A stretch of 64,000 bases of DNA from Sulfurovum sp. TSL1 (lineage in GTDB: Bacteria; Campylobacterota; Campylobacteria; Campylobacterales; Sulfurovaceae). Shown here one piece after another: positions 15,426 through 24,131 of the stretch. Each line of letters opens with the position of its first letter. Position 1 is the stretch's first letter. The DNA lies in assembly GCF_019972135.1 (NCBI RefSeq), contig NZ_BPFI01000004.1, positions 56,248 to 120,247 of the forward strand, in the 5' to 3' direction. The notes under the pieces are model-generated. The model had not been told where the DNA came from, did no database searches, and saw nothing but the letters and a program-made list of their open reading frames with translations. The position numbers and the translations under genes were made by a program.

Positions 15426-16799
15426 ATGGATAGTCACAGACATATTATAGAGCTTTATGCAGCATTGGCAAAAGATCCTGAGAAAAATTTTGGCTGGGAC
15501 AAAGGGCTTGAAAATGCCAAAGCCCATCAGTATACCGAAGCGTGGATAGAGAGGCTACCTTCAGAAATATGGGACTACTGTGCTGCTGTAGGTAATCCTT
15601 TTTTGCTGGGTGAAATCCATGAAGGGGAATCTGTTGTCGATCTGGGATGCGGAGCGGGTGTCGATCTGCTTGTGAGTGCGTTGAAGGTGGGCAACAAAGG
15701 TCAAGCCATCGGTGTCGATATTACGCCGGAGATGGCCGATAAGGCCCGTTATCATGCCAAACTGGCCGGTCTATCCAATATCCGTGTCATAGAAGGGAGT
15801 TTTGACAACACAGGTCTTGAAGATGAGAGCGTTGATGTCGTTATCTCTAACGGAGCCATCAATCTCACAGGATGCAAAGAGAGTGTCTTCGCAGAAATCT
15901 ACAGGATATTAAAACCTGAAGGCAGATTGATGTTCGCAGACATGATCGATATTTCAGAGCCAACAGAGACATGCTGTTTGGCACAAATGTCAGAGGGCTG
16001 TTCTACAGAGCAGGAAGATTGGGCGAACTGTGTGGCAGGCACACTCCGTAAAGAAGCACTGATGGAGTTGATGCATAATACTGGCTTTGGAGAGATTGAG
16101 TCTCCTGGATTGACACATTATAAAACGGCTGATACAACACAGGGAGCCACTTTCAGAGCTAAAAAAGTTGCCTCTGATCAATTGCGGCAACACCACTGGG
16201 ATACGGTTTTTAAAACAAAGGATTACACCAGAGTGCTATGGCATCAAGTGCATCCCAGTAAATCTCTTGCACAGATCGAAGCATTTGCACAAAAAGATGA
16301 CAGTATCATTGATGTAGGCTGCGGTGCATCTTTGCTGGTCGATCATTTGATCGAAAAAGGATATCGGAACATCTATCTGCTTGATGCAGCAAATACATCT
16401 TTGGAGATCGTCAAAGATCGCCTGAAAGATGATGCAGATATTCCCACGTATATATGTTCTGATATCGTCAATTTCAAACCGACACAAAAATGTAAAGTAT
16501 GGCATGATAGGGCTATGTTCCATTTTCTGCTTCATAAACAGGACCGGATCAAATACTTTGATGTTTTGAATGATACTTTACTTCCTGAGGGTATGGCTAT
16601 CATCAACACCTTTGCTACCGGAGGTGAAACTGCATGTGCCGGGTTGAACACGGCACAGTATGACAGTGAAAAAATAGCAGAAGAACTCCCTCAAGGCTTA
16701 TCTTTGGTGAATGCTGAAAACTTTGATCATATCACGCCAAAGGATACCGAACAAAAATACGCCTGCTTTTATATTAAGAAGGATGCAGTAGATCGCTAG
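15426..16799 (+). CDS. Two-domain SAM methyltransferase (ArsM-like N half, second MTase C half)
   Basis: The 457-aa protein holds two complete class I methyltransferase folds. Domain 1 (about 60-245) has VVDLGCGAGVDLLVSALKV and a downstream DWANCVAGTLRKEAL, like the Cys-containing region of arsenite methyltransferases (ArsM). Only part of the ArsM cysteine set is obvious; CC and C in CCLAQMSEGCS are extra. Domain 2 (about 265-455) has IIDVGCGASLLVDHLIEKG and a KVWHDRAMFHFL stretch as in thiopurine/tellurite-type methyltransferases. Substrates may be metalloids or small thiols, but this is a guess. It begins 8 bp after apaH. Confidence 0.72.
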   Translation: MDSHRHIIELYAALAKDPEKNFGWDKGLENAKAHQYTEAWIERLPSEIWDYCAAVGNPFLLGEIHEGESVVDLGCGAGVDLLVSALKVGNKGQAIGVDITPEMADKARYHAKLAGLSNIRVIEGSFDNTGLEDESVDVVISNGAINLTGCKESVFAEIYRILKPEGRLMFADMIDISEPTETCCLAQMSEGCSTEQEDWANCVAGTLRKEALMELMHNTGFGEIESPGLTHYKTADTTQGATFRAKKVASDQLRQHHWDTVFKTKDYTRVLWHQVHPSKSLAQIEAFAQKDDSIIDVGCGASLLVDHLIEKGYRNIYLLDAANTSLEIVKDRLKDDADIPTYICSDIVNFKPTQKCKVWHDRAMFHFLLHKQDRIKYFDVLNDTLLPEGMAIINTFATGGETACAGLNTAQYDSEKIAEELPQGLSLVNAENFDHITPKDTEQKYACFYIKKDAVDR

Positions 16800-16821
16800 G
16801 CATCTTTTATGAAAAAGGATC

Positions 16822-16989
16822 TTATTTTTTATCTCTAGGTGGTATCAGTCTGTTATCTTGACCGATGTGTTTCCTGTATTCCAATTCTTTTGGATCTCTT
16901 CTCATAATGTGAAAGAACATAAAGACATACCCGCCTACAACAATAGTCAGGACTACGAGGCAGAATATAATGATTTTCCAAAGTTCCAT
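16822..16989 (-). CDS. Small single-pass membrane protein, 55 aa
   Basis: A clean reading frame starting at ATG 16989, with AGGAG seven bases upstream, and ending at 16822. The protein starts MELWKIIIFCLVVLTIVV, has one membrane helix (about residues 6-28) and a basic, proline-containing tail (RRDPKELEYRKHIGQ). The form recalls small subunits or assembly peptides of respiratory complexes. It lies 24 bp downstream of the secreted protein gene on the same strand and is probably in its operon. Family unknown. Confidence 0.7.
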   Translation of the reverse strand: MELWKIIIFCLVVLTIVVGGYVFMFFHIMRRDPKELEYRKHIGQDNRLIPPRDKK

Positions 16990-17013
16990 ACCTAACTCCT
17001 CAGTGATTCATTT

Positions 17014-17343
17014 CTAATCGTTGCATCCATTAGGCGGTACACCGTCTTTTGCATATTTCACTGAATAGGCATAGATCTCTTTCCACCATTCTTTTTTGAT
17101 CGTTTCTATTGCAAGGTTGGGACAAATATTTTTTGCTTCCTCCGGTAATTTTCCACTTTCATAGATCTCTTCCCACTCTGCCTGTAGATGGTGTCTGGAA
17201 AACATGACCCCTGAAAACTTACACTTTTTGTAGAAATGCTTCTTATATATGCGTTGTCCTTTTTTTACTCCTGCCATGGTACTTGTCGGTAGACACATCG
17301 CTATAAGCAGCGAAAGTGCTACAACTCCGGTTATTTTTTTCAT
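17014..17343 (-). CDS. Secreted cytochrome-c-like protein without a haem motif
   Basis: The 109-aa protein has a clear signal peptide (about 1-24, cleavage after TMA). The mature part begins GVKKGQRIYKKHFYKKC and continues with QAEWEEIYESGKLPEEA. This layout resembles small Campylobacterota c-type cytochrome-like proteins, but no CxxCH is present: the region reads KKCKFSGVMFSRHH. Three Cys remain (one near each end and one in ICPNL). It is probably periplasmic; the function is unknown. Divergent from the DsrE-like gene with a shared palindromic region between. Confidence 0.65.
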   Translation of the reverse strand: MKKITGVVALSLLIAMCLPTSTMAGVKKGQRIYKKHFYKKCKFSGVMFSRHHLQAEWEEIYESGKLPEEAKNICPNLAIETIKKEWWKEIYAYSVKYAKDGVPPNGCND

Positions 17344-17382
17344 ATGTTTTCTCCTTGATTAGTGATGATAACAGTATATAGG

Positions 17383-17452
17383 AAAAACGTTAACTTTAAC
17401 TTAACGTTTTTAAATTCTATATAAGCACACTCTGCCTATAATAAAACGTTAA
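17383..17452. promoter_or_regulatory. Palindromic operator candidate and promoter in divergent region
   Basis: AAAAACGTTAA (17383-17393) and TTAACGTTTTT (17401-17411) form a perfect 11-bp inverted repeat with a 7-bp spacer. A third half-site AAAACGTTAA (17443-17452) directly follows a -10 hexamer TATAAT (17437-17442). The spacing suggests a dimeric regulator controlling the DsrE-like gene and perhaps the divergent secreted-protein gene. Confidence 0.5.
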
Positions 17453-17560
17453 GTACATCGTAGTGAGGATTATTTTCTTGACAATGATATGGTTGCTACT
17501 AGCTACAGTGTAAGAGTAACCCCGCTGATTTAAATGAAAAAGAATAGGAGTAGAGTAATA

Positions 17561-18007
17561 ATGAAAAGATATCTATTGATAATCGTTGGTTTAGTGAGTT
17601 TTATGCAGGCACAAGAGTACAAGTCAGTTTTCGACTGCAGTTCAGACAATGCCCGCTTTGTGATGTCACGCATGAATTTAATAGAAAGAACCATGAATAT
17701 GATCGAAAAAGATGGGGATAAGGCAGATTTTGCCATTACGCTACATGGAGGATGTGTTCCTATGGTCTCAAATGTGTATGATGAAATCGTGCCTGATGAG
17801 GAGATGCCGTATATAAAAATGGCACAGGAAATCATTACACGATTGGCTCAAAAGAGAAAGGTGAAAATCATCGTCTGTGCCATGTCGTTGAATGCAAATG
17901 CGATTGACGAGAAAGAGGTGCTGCCTTTTATCCAAATATCTAAAAATAGTTTTATAGATACTATCGGTCTACAAAATAAAGGCTATGCACTGATGACATT
18001 TAAGTAA
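17561..18007 (+). CDS. Periplasmic DsrE/DsrF-like family protein
   Basis: The 148-aa protein starts at ATG 17561 (AGGAG 12 bases upstream) with a short signal peptide (MKRYLLIIVGLVSFMQA). The rest fits the DsrE-like fold: an early FAITLHGGCVP segment and KVKIIVCAMSLNANAIDEKE, where a Cys sits at the usual active position. DsrE-type proteins carry or relay sulfur, and secreted forms are common in sulfur-oxidising Campylobacterota. The exact role is not shown. It is controlled by the operator-like region upstream. Confidence 0.75.
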   Translation: MKRYLLIIVGLVSFMQAQEYKSVFDCSSDNARFVMSRMNLIERTMNMIEKDGDKADFAITLHGGCVPMVSNVYDEIVPDEEMPYIKMAQEIITRLAQKRKVKIIVCAMSLNANAIDEKEVLPFIQISKNSFIDTIGLQNKGYALMTFK

Positions 18008-18024
18008 CGATATATAGCACTTGC

Positions 18025-18057
18025 AAAACCTTGTAAAACAGAACGTTACAAGGTTTT
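18025..18057. terminator. Bidirectional terminator
   Basis: AAAACCTTGTAA (18025-18036), a 9-nt loop and TTACAAGGTTTT (18046-18057): a perfect 12-bp stem between the convergent DsrE-like and glutathionylspermidine-synthase-like genes, with A/T tracts on both sides. Confidence 0.75.
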
Positions 18058-18104
18058 AAAAAAGGATGGGTTATGTTGAGAGGTGTGAAGTGTATAGACA
18101 CTTA

Positions 18105-19283
18105 TCATTGAACAATATGCCCTACGAATTTAGACATATTATCGAGTATTTTCCCGCCCTTTCTAAAGCCAAGTCCACAGGCTTCATAGGCATAGAATAC
18201 ACCTGCCTGGTAAGATCGGCTCTGCGCATCTGACGGCAGTTCTGTATAGGCCTGGTAGACCATCTTGTGATTCCCGTAGTCTCCTTCCAGACTTACGATA
18301 TTTTCTCCATTTTCATCCAAGATACTGACACTTCCGCCTTCTCTGCCAAAGACGGGTTTTTGGACCTGCTTTTTCCCATGTAAAGGTTCAAAAGAACTTT
18401 CAAGCAGAAGAGGGTGGTCAGGGTAGAGATCCCATAGGATCTTGAGCAGCCCCTTACTTTGGAAGAGCAGTGTATAGGCAGGGTTAAAGATGATGGCCTT
18501 TTGGTTTTTGATGATATTGGTCAAAAGCATCGCCAGATCTGACTCTTCGAGTGCTATGTCTTCCCATGGGATGAGTTTAAACCAGAGTTCATAGTGCTTA
18601 TCCTGATAAAAAATACCCTCTTCCGGAGAGAACTCTATCTCATCGATGTAGGCAAACTCTGTGTTAAAACCGGCTTCTGTGGCAATGTGCTGTAGAAGAC
18701 GAACGGTGTTTTCCTCTTCGGAATTTCCTTTGACAGAGGTAAAGAGAAAGTTCCACCCGTCATAACGTTCTTCAAAGGTTGAGACATCTTCTTCCAGGGT
18801 TACAAGACGTTTAAAATTGTCTACAAGGGCTTCGTAAAGTGCATTGAACTGGCTTGCTTCTTCAAGACTGTTTTTCTTCAGCATAGCCCACTGTACGATA
18901 GCAGTTTCAAACAGTGCAGTGGGAGTATCTGCATTGAATTCCAAAAGTTTGATGGGTTTCCCATCCACACCGCCGGCTAGATCAAAACGTCCGTACAAAT
19001 GCCAATGCACATCATTTTCCCATGACGCTTGGATCACTTCTACAAGATTAAAAGGTATGCCTATCTCATGAAAGAGATTGTTTTGTATCACATGCTCTGC
19101 TGCTTCAACAAACATGTCATACAGTGTATTGGTCGCTTCATAATAGGCTTCAGCCTCTTCCTCAGAGATGACGACCAGTTCATCAGAGATATAACTTGTT
19201 TCATCATGGTCTGTATGCCAGACAAAACCGAGTGATTCCAAATAATCAGTGTCCAGAGGAGTGGTTTTATGTAAACTTAACAT
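18105..19283 (-). CDS. Glutathionylspermidine synthase family protein (ATP-grasp)
   Basis: The 392-aa protein matches the GSP-synthase C-terminal family (YgiC/YjfC type), an ATP-grasp amide ligase fold. Key parts are WHLYGRFDLAGGVDGKP, LLEFNADTPTALFE (metal/ATP region, about residue 118) and KPVFGREGGSVSI (about 318). Stand-alone members are thought to join a peptide to an amine; the true substrates in this phylum are unknown. Only 3 bp separate it from the upstream UPF0323 lipoprotein gene, a pairing often seen in this phylum. Confidence 0.85.
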   Translation of the reverse strand: MLSLHKTTPLDTDYLESLGFVWHTDHDETSYISDELVVISEEEAEAYYEATNTLYDMFVEAAEHVIQNNLFHEIGIPFNLVEVIQASWENDVHWHLYGRFDLAGGVDGKPIKLLEFNADTPTALFETAIVQWAMLKKNSLEEASQFNALYEALVDNFKRLVTLEEDVSTFEERYDGWNFLFTSVKGNSEEENTVRLLQHIATEAGFNTEFAYIDEIEFSPEEGIFYQDKHYELWFKLIPWEDIALEESDLAMLLTNIIKNQKAIIFNPAYTLLFQSKGLLKILWDLYPDHPLLLESSFEPLHGKKQVQKPVFGREGGSVSILDENGENIVSLEGDYGNHKMVYQAYTELPSDAQSRSYQAGVFYAYEACGLGFRKGGKILDNMSKFVGHIVQ

Positions 19284-19286
19284 CTT

Positions 19287-19877
19287 TTAGCCACCAAAAA
19301 AACCGCCGGTACGGCTTGAAGTACTTTTACTTCCAAAAAATCCGCTTCTTTTGGCACTGCTTTTTTTAGCTGCTTCAAAACTTTTTTGACTTCTTGTATA
19401 GGTTGAGGGAGATTTGTATCCTGCTTGTCTGTTGTTCTGGTAGTTTTGGTTGCCAAAAAGCTTTGAGCCGATCCAGGAACCGATGACCGCTCCCGCCATA
19501 CTGGAGAGAAGTATTTCTCCTAGACCCATGCCTCCCTGTTGTGACATTTGAGGATCTTGTGCTTTGGTCAGGTTGGACGTTCCATTGTCGATCTTGGCTG
19601 CCTCCTGGGCAACCAGGGCATCCATTTCAGGCTGGGTCAATATACGTTCTGTCCCATCCATTTGTCTCAGTACGATACGTGTCTCTTCTGCTGGAAACTC
19701 ATCTTTGATCTGGTATCTGCCCGGAGCAGTCTCTTCTATAATGACAAAGGCATTTTGCGCTTTTTTTTCTTGTTGCTGTTGCTGGTTATTGCTGAAACAA
19801 CCTGTGACACCAGTAGCCAAAAGTGCACCAAGACCGGTTGCTGTTGCCATGGTTGAAAGTTTTCTTAACTGTTTCAT
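19287..19877 (-). CDS. UPF0323 family lipoprotein
   Basis: The 196-aa protein corresponds to UPF0323 (HP0232 of H. pylori). It has a signal peptide with lipobox GVTGC (Cys about residue 27), a Q-rich stretch, a conserved EAAKIDNGTSNL block (about 93-104), a Gly-rich hydrophobic segment (GAVIGSWIGSKLFG) and a Ser/Gly-rich tail ending in GGFFGG. It is expected at the cell envelope; the function is unknown. It leads an operon with the GSP-synthase-like gene, hinting at a joint envelope role. Confidence 0.85.
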   Translation of the reverse strand: MKQLRKLSTMATATGLGALLATGVTGCFSNNQQQQQEKKAQNAFVIIEETAPGRYQIKDEFPAEETRIVLRQMDGTERILTQPEMDALVAQEAAKIDNGTSNLTKAQDPQMSQQGGMGLGEILLSSMAGAVIGSWIGSKLFGNQNYQNNRQAGYKSPSTYTRSQKSFEAAKKSSAKRSGFFGSKSTSSRTGGFFGG

Positions 19878-19956
19878 TGTGTATCCATAATTATGTTTTG
19901 GAGAATCATAGCAAAATATGATTAATAGAAGGGAGAAAAAAAGTGTAAGGAAAGGT

Positions 19957-19986
19957 AAAACAGAGAAGGAAGAGGTTCTCTGTTTT
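19957..19986 (-). terminator. Terminator after ftsZ
   Basis: AAAACAGAGAA (19957-19967), an 8-nt loop and TTCTCTGTTTT (19976-19986): a perfect 11-bp stem just past the end of ftsZ on the minus strand. Confidence 0.7.
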
Positions 19987-20016
19987 AAATCATAAAAGGG
20001 TATTTAGACCAGTGAA

Positions 20017-21162
20017 TTAGTCCATCTGTTTTCTAAGAAATGTAGGTACATCCAAGATATCTTCATTTTCACCATTGTATCCACCTACAACCATTTTACT
20101 TCTTACTGTATTGATGTCACAAGTATTTGCACTTAACAGTGTCTTTTGTTTTGTGACTGTCGGCTCAGGCACAGCGTTTTTATCTTCAAATCCGGTAGCA
20201 ACGATAGTGATCTTCACTTCGTCAACAGCCATGTTCACATTGGTTGTTGTACCAAAGATGACAGATGCATCTTCATCAGCACTCTCTTCAACAATACTCA
20301 TAGCTTCACCGATCTCCATAATAGGATAATCAGGATGGATGTCAAAGTGTACAAGTACACCCATCGCACCATCGATAGAGATGTTGTCAAGAAGAGGAGA
20401 TTCGATCGCCGCTTTTGCCGCATCATAGGCTGCATTCTTACCTGACGCATATCCAGCACCCATAAGCGCAAGTCCTCTGTGACTCATCACTGTTTTCACA
20501 TCGGCAAAGTCAAGGTTGATATCATTTTCCCCATGAGAAAGAATCACTTTAGAGATACCACCTACGGCCTGAGCAAGAATATCATCTACCATTCTAAAGC
20601 TCTCTTTGATACCAAGGTTTTTCTCAACGATAGAAAGAAGTTTTTCATTCGGTACGACAATGATAGAATCACTCTCTCTTTTGAGTTCTTCTAAGCCTTC
20701 TTTCGCAAGTTTTGTTCTTTTTCTACCTTCAAATTTGAAAGGACTTGTTACGATAGAAACAGTCAGTGCACCCACTTCTTTTGCCGCCTGCGCAATGATC
20801 GGTGCAGCACCTGTCCCTGTACCGCCACCAAGACCTGCAGAGATAAAGACGATATCAGAACCTTCAAGCATCTTTTTGATATCTTCAAAGCTTTCAAGTG
20901 CAGCTTCTCTACCTTTCTCCGGAAGCATACCTGCCCCCAGTCCTCTTGTAGCATTGATGCCCAATTGCATTTTGTATGGTGCCAAAGAACTCTCCAGTGC
21001 TTGTGCATCCGTATTGGCCACGATGAGATCGATCGTGTTGATCCCTTCGCTGATCATGTGATTGATCATGTTACCACCGCCGCCACCGACGCCGATAGCT
21101 TTAATCTTTGCCCCATTTGTGTGACATTTCGTTTCAACGATATCTATTTCAAACTCTTCCAT
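20017..21162 (-). CDS. ftsZ: Cell division protein FtsZ
   Basis: FtsZ is the tubulin-like GTPase that forms the division ring. The 381-aa protein has the GTP-binding core KAIGVGGGGGNMINHM, the tubulin signature GGGTGTGAAP (about residue 115) and the T7-loop region NLDFADVKTVM. It ends in a short C-terminal tail with DILDVPTFLRKQMD, the peptide that binds FtsA. It follows ftsA by 23 bp, the normal order, with a terminator after it. Confidence 0.98.
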   Translation of the reverse strand: MEEFEIDIVETKCHTNGAKIKAIGVGGGGGNMINHMISEGINTIDLIVANTDAQALESSLAPYKMQLGINATRGLGAGMLPEKGREAALESFEDIKKMLEGSDIVFISAGLGGGTGTGAAPIIAQAAKEVGALTVSIVTSPFKFEGRKRTKLAKEGLEELKRESDSIIVVPNEKLLSIVEKNLGIKESFRMVDDILAQAVGGISKVILSHGENDINLDFADVKTVMSHRGLALMGAGYASGKNAAYDAAKAAIESPLLDNISIDGAMGVLVHFDIHPDYPIMEIGEAMSIVEESADEDASVIFGTTTNVNMAVDEVKITIVATGFEDKNAVPEPTVTKQKTLLSANTCDINTVRSKMVVGGYNGENEDILDVPTFLRKQMD

Positions 21163-21185
21163 GTTTTCCCCCTTTATTTAATTTT

Positions 21186-22574
21186 TTAAAAAAGCTGTCT
21201 TGCCCAACTCGCCAGTTTTTTTAATGGATTTTTATTTTCACGACCTAGATCGGGAAGATCGTCAAATGAGATGTCTGACTCTTCCTGATCTTTTAGTTTA
21301 TGTTCTTTCTCGTCTTTATGAGCTCGGGTTGTCTGTGCCTCTTCGGTATTCGGTGAATGACCTATCCTGATGTCATTGAGGTTATCTTCGAACATCGCCT
21401 TTGAATGGAGTAACTCTTGCTGGAAATTGATCTCATATTGTGTATGTCCTCCTGCTTGATAGAGCAGTAAACCCACAACGGTTGAAAATGCCGGATCTTT
21501 GAGCTCCTCAAAAAGACCATTGACATTATCCGGGTAGCCCACTCTTACAGGCATACCTGTGAAGATGGCCTGTGCCAGCTCTCTCATACCTTTAAGTTTT
21601 GTCATACCTCCGGTCAAGATAATACCGGCACCTATTTGCTCTTTCAATGCAGATTTTTCCAATGACTTGGACAAGATCATGAGTGCCTCTTCTACACGTG
21701 AGAAAATCACAGAATGGACCACTTCCAGGGAGACACCATTACGGCTCTCTTCATCACCAATGATCGGGAGTTCTATAACTTCATTGGAACTCTCTATGAG
21801 ACTTCCATGACGTATTTTGACATTTTCTGCTATCTGCAGAGGCGTATGCAGTGCCATGGAAAGGTCATTGGTGATATGGTTTGACCCTACACCCAGGAAA
21901 TCATTGTATCGGATGGAGTTCCCCGTATGTATGACGAGATTACTTGTTTGACCGCCCAGGTCGATCACTGCAACACCAAGCTCTTTTTCATCTTCATCCA
22001 TCGTAGCAATAGCAGAAGCATAACCGCTCAAGACAATACCGTCTATCTCAACACCGGCAGAACGCACGGCTTTTTTAAGATTGGAAAGGTTTGATTTTTG
22101 TGTCATGATGATGTTGACATCTACTTCCATACGACTGGCATTCATACCGAACGGATCTTCTATGAAGTCTTGATCATCCACTCTGAAATTGTAAGGCAAG
22201 ACATGGATGACGTCATACTCAGTCGGCACATTGGCATTGTAGAGTGCTGTCTGCATTACACGATTGATCTCTTTGATGGAGATGTCTTTATGAGGGATGT
22301 TGACAATACCCGTAGAGTTCAGACTTTTGGCATAGGCATTGGAGATAGAAACCGTTGCAGAAGTAATGTTACTCCCTGCAATACGTTTTGCATCGTTGAT
22401 GGCTTTTTTGATGGATTTAGAAGCAAGTTCTATATTGGTGATCGCACCTTTCTTCACCCCTTGGGATTTAGAGATGCCATGTCCTTGAATGGTGACCTCG
22501 GAGTCTTGTATTTCAGCGATGATAGCACATATTTTAGTGGAACCGATATCAATAGCTAAAATTGTGTCGCTCAA
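21186..22574 (-). CDS. ftsA: Cell division protein FtsA
   Basis: FtsA is the actin-like ATPase that ties FtsZ to the membrane. The 462-aa protein has the phosphate-1 motif AIDIGSTKICAII at its start, the inserted SHS2/1C domain (about 85-165), phosphate-2 VAVIDLGGQTSNLV and the adenosine motif GIILTGGMTKLKG. Its C-terminal end NPLKKLASWARQLF is an amphipathic membrane-targeting helix. A charged linker (about 395-440) precedes that helix. The start overlaps the stop of the PpiD-like gene by 4 bp. Confidence 0.97.
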   Translation of the reverse strand: MSDTILAIDIGSTKICAIIAEIQDSEVTIQGHGISKSQGVKKGAITNIELASKSIKKAINDAKRIAGSNITSATVSISNAYAKSLNSTGIVNIPHKDISIKEINRVMQTALYNANVPTEYDVIHVLPYNFRVDDQDFIEDPFGMNASRMEVDVNIIMTQKSNLSNLKKAVRSAGVEIDGIVLSGYASAIATMDEDEKELGVAVIDLGGQTSNLVIHTGNSIRYNDFLGVGSNHITNDLSMALHTPLQIAENVKIRHGSLIESSNEVIELPIIGDEESRNGVSLEVVHSVIFSRVEEALMILSKSLEKSALKEQIGAGIILTGGMTKLKGMRELAQAIFTGMPVRVGYPDNVNGLFEELKDPAFSTVVGLLLYQAGGHTQYEINFQQELLHSKAMFEDNLNDIRIGHSPNTEEAQTTRAHKDEKEHKLKDQEESDISFDDLPDLGRENKNPLKKLASWARQLF

Positions 22575-24046
22575 TTTGTCAGCCCTCCCATATAGACTTC
22601 TGTAGGATATTGTTTATCTAACATCTTAATCAGATTCGATTCAAATGTACTTTGTTTCAGTTTATTTGCCGTTTCTTTTACAAGCGCTGTCTGATTGTCA
22701 TCCATAGGCAGCAGTTTTTGTTCTAAGATATTATAAACTATAACCTTATCGAATACGCTTATGATACCTTTTTCTTTTGATGATGTAAAGAGTTTTTGTA
22801 AAAATTGTAAACTTTCTTGTGTATTTAGTGGATTCAGGTTGACATTATCTTCCAATTTGACAAAATCCGAGATGATCGCATCGTTTTGATCAAAGTGTTC
22901 AAGTGTGGTCTCTGCCAAGGCTAAAAGGGCTTCTTTTTTAGCCTGGTTTTCATACAGTACAGTCACTTCCTTTTTAGCCTCTTCGTAGGTTTTGACCTTG
23001 GGTAGGACAATATTCTCTATTTTTACCGTGGCATAGGCGTCTCCAACAACTTTAGGTTTAAGGATATCGCCTACAGATTTTTCCTTCAAGGCACTCCATA
23101 CTTCCTCTGTAAGCTGATCATCACCCATTGGAAGCGAGATCTTCTCACTGTTGTCAAGGCTACCTTTTTTAAATGCGATATATGCTTTCTGTGCTGTTTT
23201 TTTTGTTTTCTTGATTTTGAGATCTTTGGTGACCAGTACTTTGGCTTCTTCGAAAGGAAGTTGTTTCCCTGTTCCGTCTGTATAGTTGAAGCTATTTGCG
23301 TCATAGTGTGCTTTGAGTTCATCATCCGTGACAGGCGTATCTTTGCTTTGTGTCCACAAAATAGAGAGTTCATACATTTGCGGGGTCAAAAAGTTCTCTT
23401 TTTGCATTTCCCAGTAGGCTTTCACTTTTGCTTCATCGGTGACGAAGTTGAGATCATCGTTTGTCAATACTTTGTATGCCAGCTTGTCACTGACATTCAT
23501 CGCTGCAGAGATAGCTTCTTCTTCAAGTGGCAGAGTATCTACCGCAAGCAGTGAAAATGTCTTTTCCAGGATAAGCTCTTCTCTCAGTGTCTCTTCAAAG
23601 GCATTGGCCCTGAGTTTCTGACTTTTCAGGTAACCCTCATAGATCTCTTTCACGAAAACACCATCTTTCTGGAACGCTCTGATCTCTTGTAATTTCTGTG
23701 CGACTTCAGCATCTGAAACAATGATACCCATGTCTTTTGCAAAGTTCAAGATCTTCGCCTGTGTTGCCAATCTGGCAAAGGCCTGTTTGACCAGTCCCAT
23801 CTCTTGGGCGGTTTTCTCATCCAGTTGTCCTTGCATTGCCTGATTGTATTGGTTGTATAGATTGCTGTATACCATGTTGAGTTTTGTTTGTTTGATCTCT
23901 ATGTCACCGACTTTGGCAACACTCCCTGCTTTTGAACCAAAATTGTAACTTCCCCAACCTACAAAACCGGCACCAATAAATGCGACGGTTGCTACCCAGA
24001 TCGTCCATACCAGGTATTTATTGTGTTTTTGCATCCAACTAATCAT
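22571..24046 (-). CDS. PpiD/SurA-N-like membrane-anchored periplasmic chaperone
   Basis: The 491-aa protein has an N-terminal cytoplasmic stub and one membrane helix (about 12-33). A SurA-N-type chaperone region (about 40-190) follows, then an alpha-rich part with a weak parvulin-like section (about 225-345). This is the PpiD layout: an inner-membrane chaperone at the Sec exit. I cannot confirm an active isomerase centre. It is cotranscribed with ftsA and ftsZ, as commonly seen in this phylum. Confidence 0.8.
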   Translation of the reverse strand: MISWMQKHNKYLVWTIWVATVAFIGAGFVGWGSYNFGSKAGSVAKVGDIEIKQTKLNMVYSNLYNQYNQAMQGQLDEKTAQEMGLVKQAFARLATQAKILNFAKDMGIIVSDAEVAQKLQEIRAFQKDGVFVKEIYEGYLKSQKLRANAFEETLREELILEKTFSLLAVDTLPLEEEAISAAMNVSDKLAYKVLTNDDLNFVTDEAKVKAYWEMQKENFLTPQMYELSILWTQSKDTPVTDDELKAHYDANSFNYTDGTGKQLPFEEAKVLVTKDLKIKKTKKTAQKAYIAFKKGSLDNSEKISLPMGDDQLTEEVWSALKEKSVGDILKPKVVGDAYATVKIENIVLPKVKTYEEAKKEVTVLYENQAKKEALLALAETTLEHFDQNDAIISDFVKLEDNVNLNPLNTQESLQFLQKLFTSSKEKGIISVFDKVIVYNILEQKLLPMDDNQTALVKETANKLKQSTFESNLIKMLDKQYPTEVYMGGLTN

Positions 24047-24131
24047 ACTTCATCTACCTTCAATCGAAAAATTTGTACAATATTCTATCTAAAATAAGCT
24101 TATCGCTAATGAATGGGAGTTTGAAAAGAAT

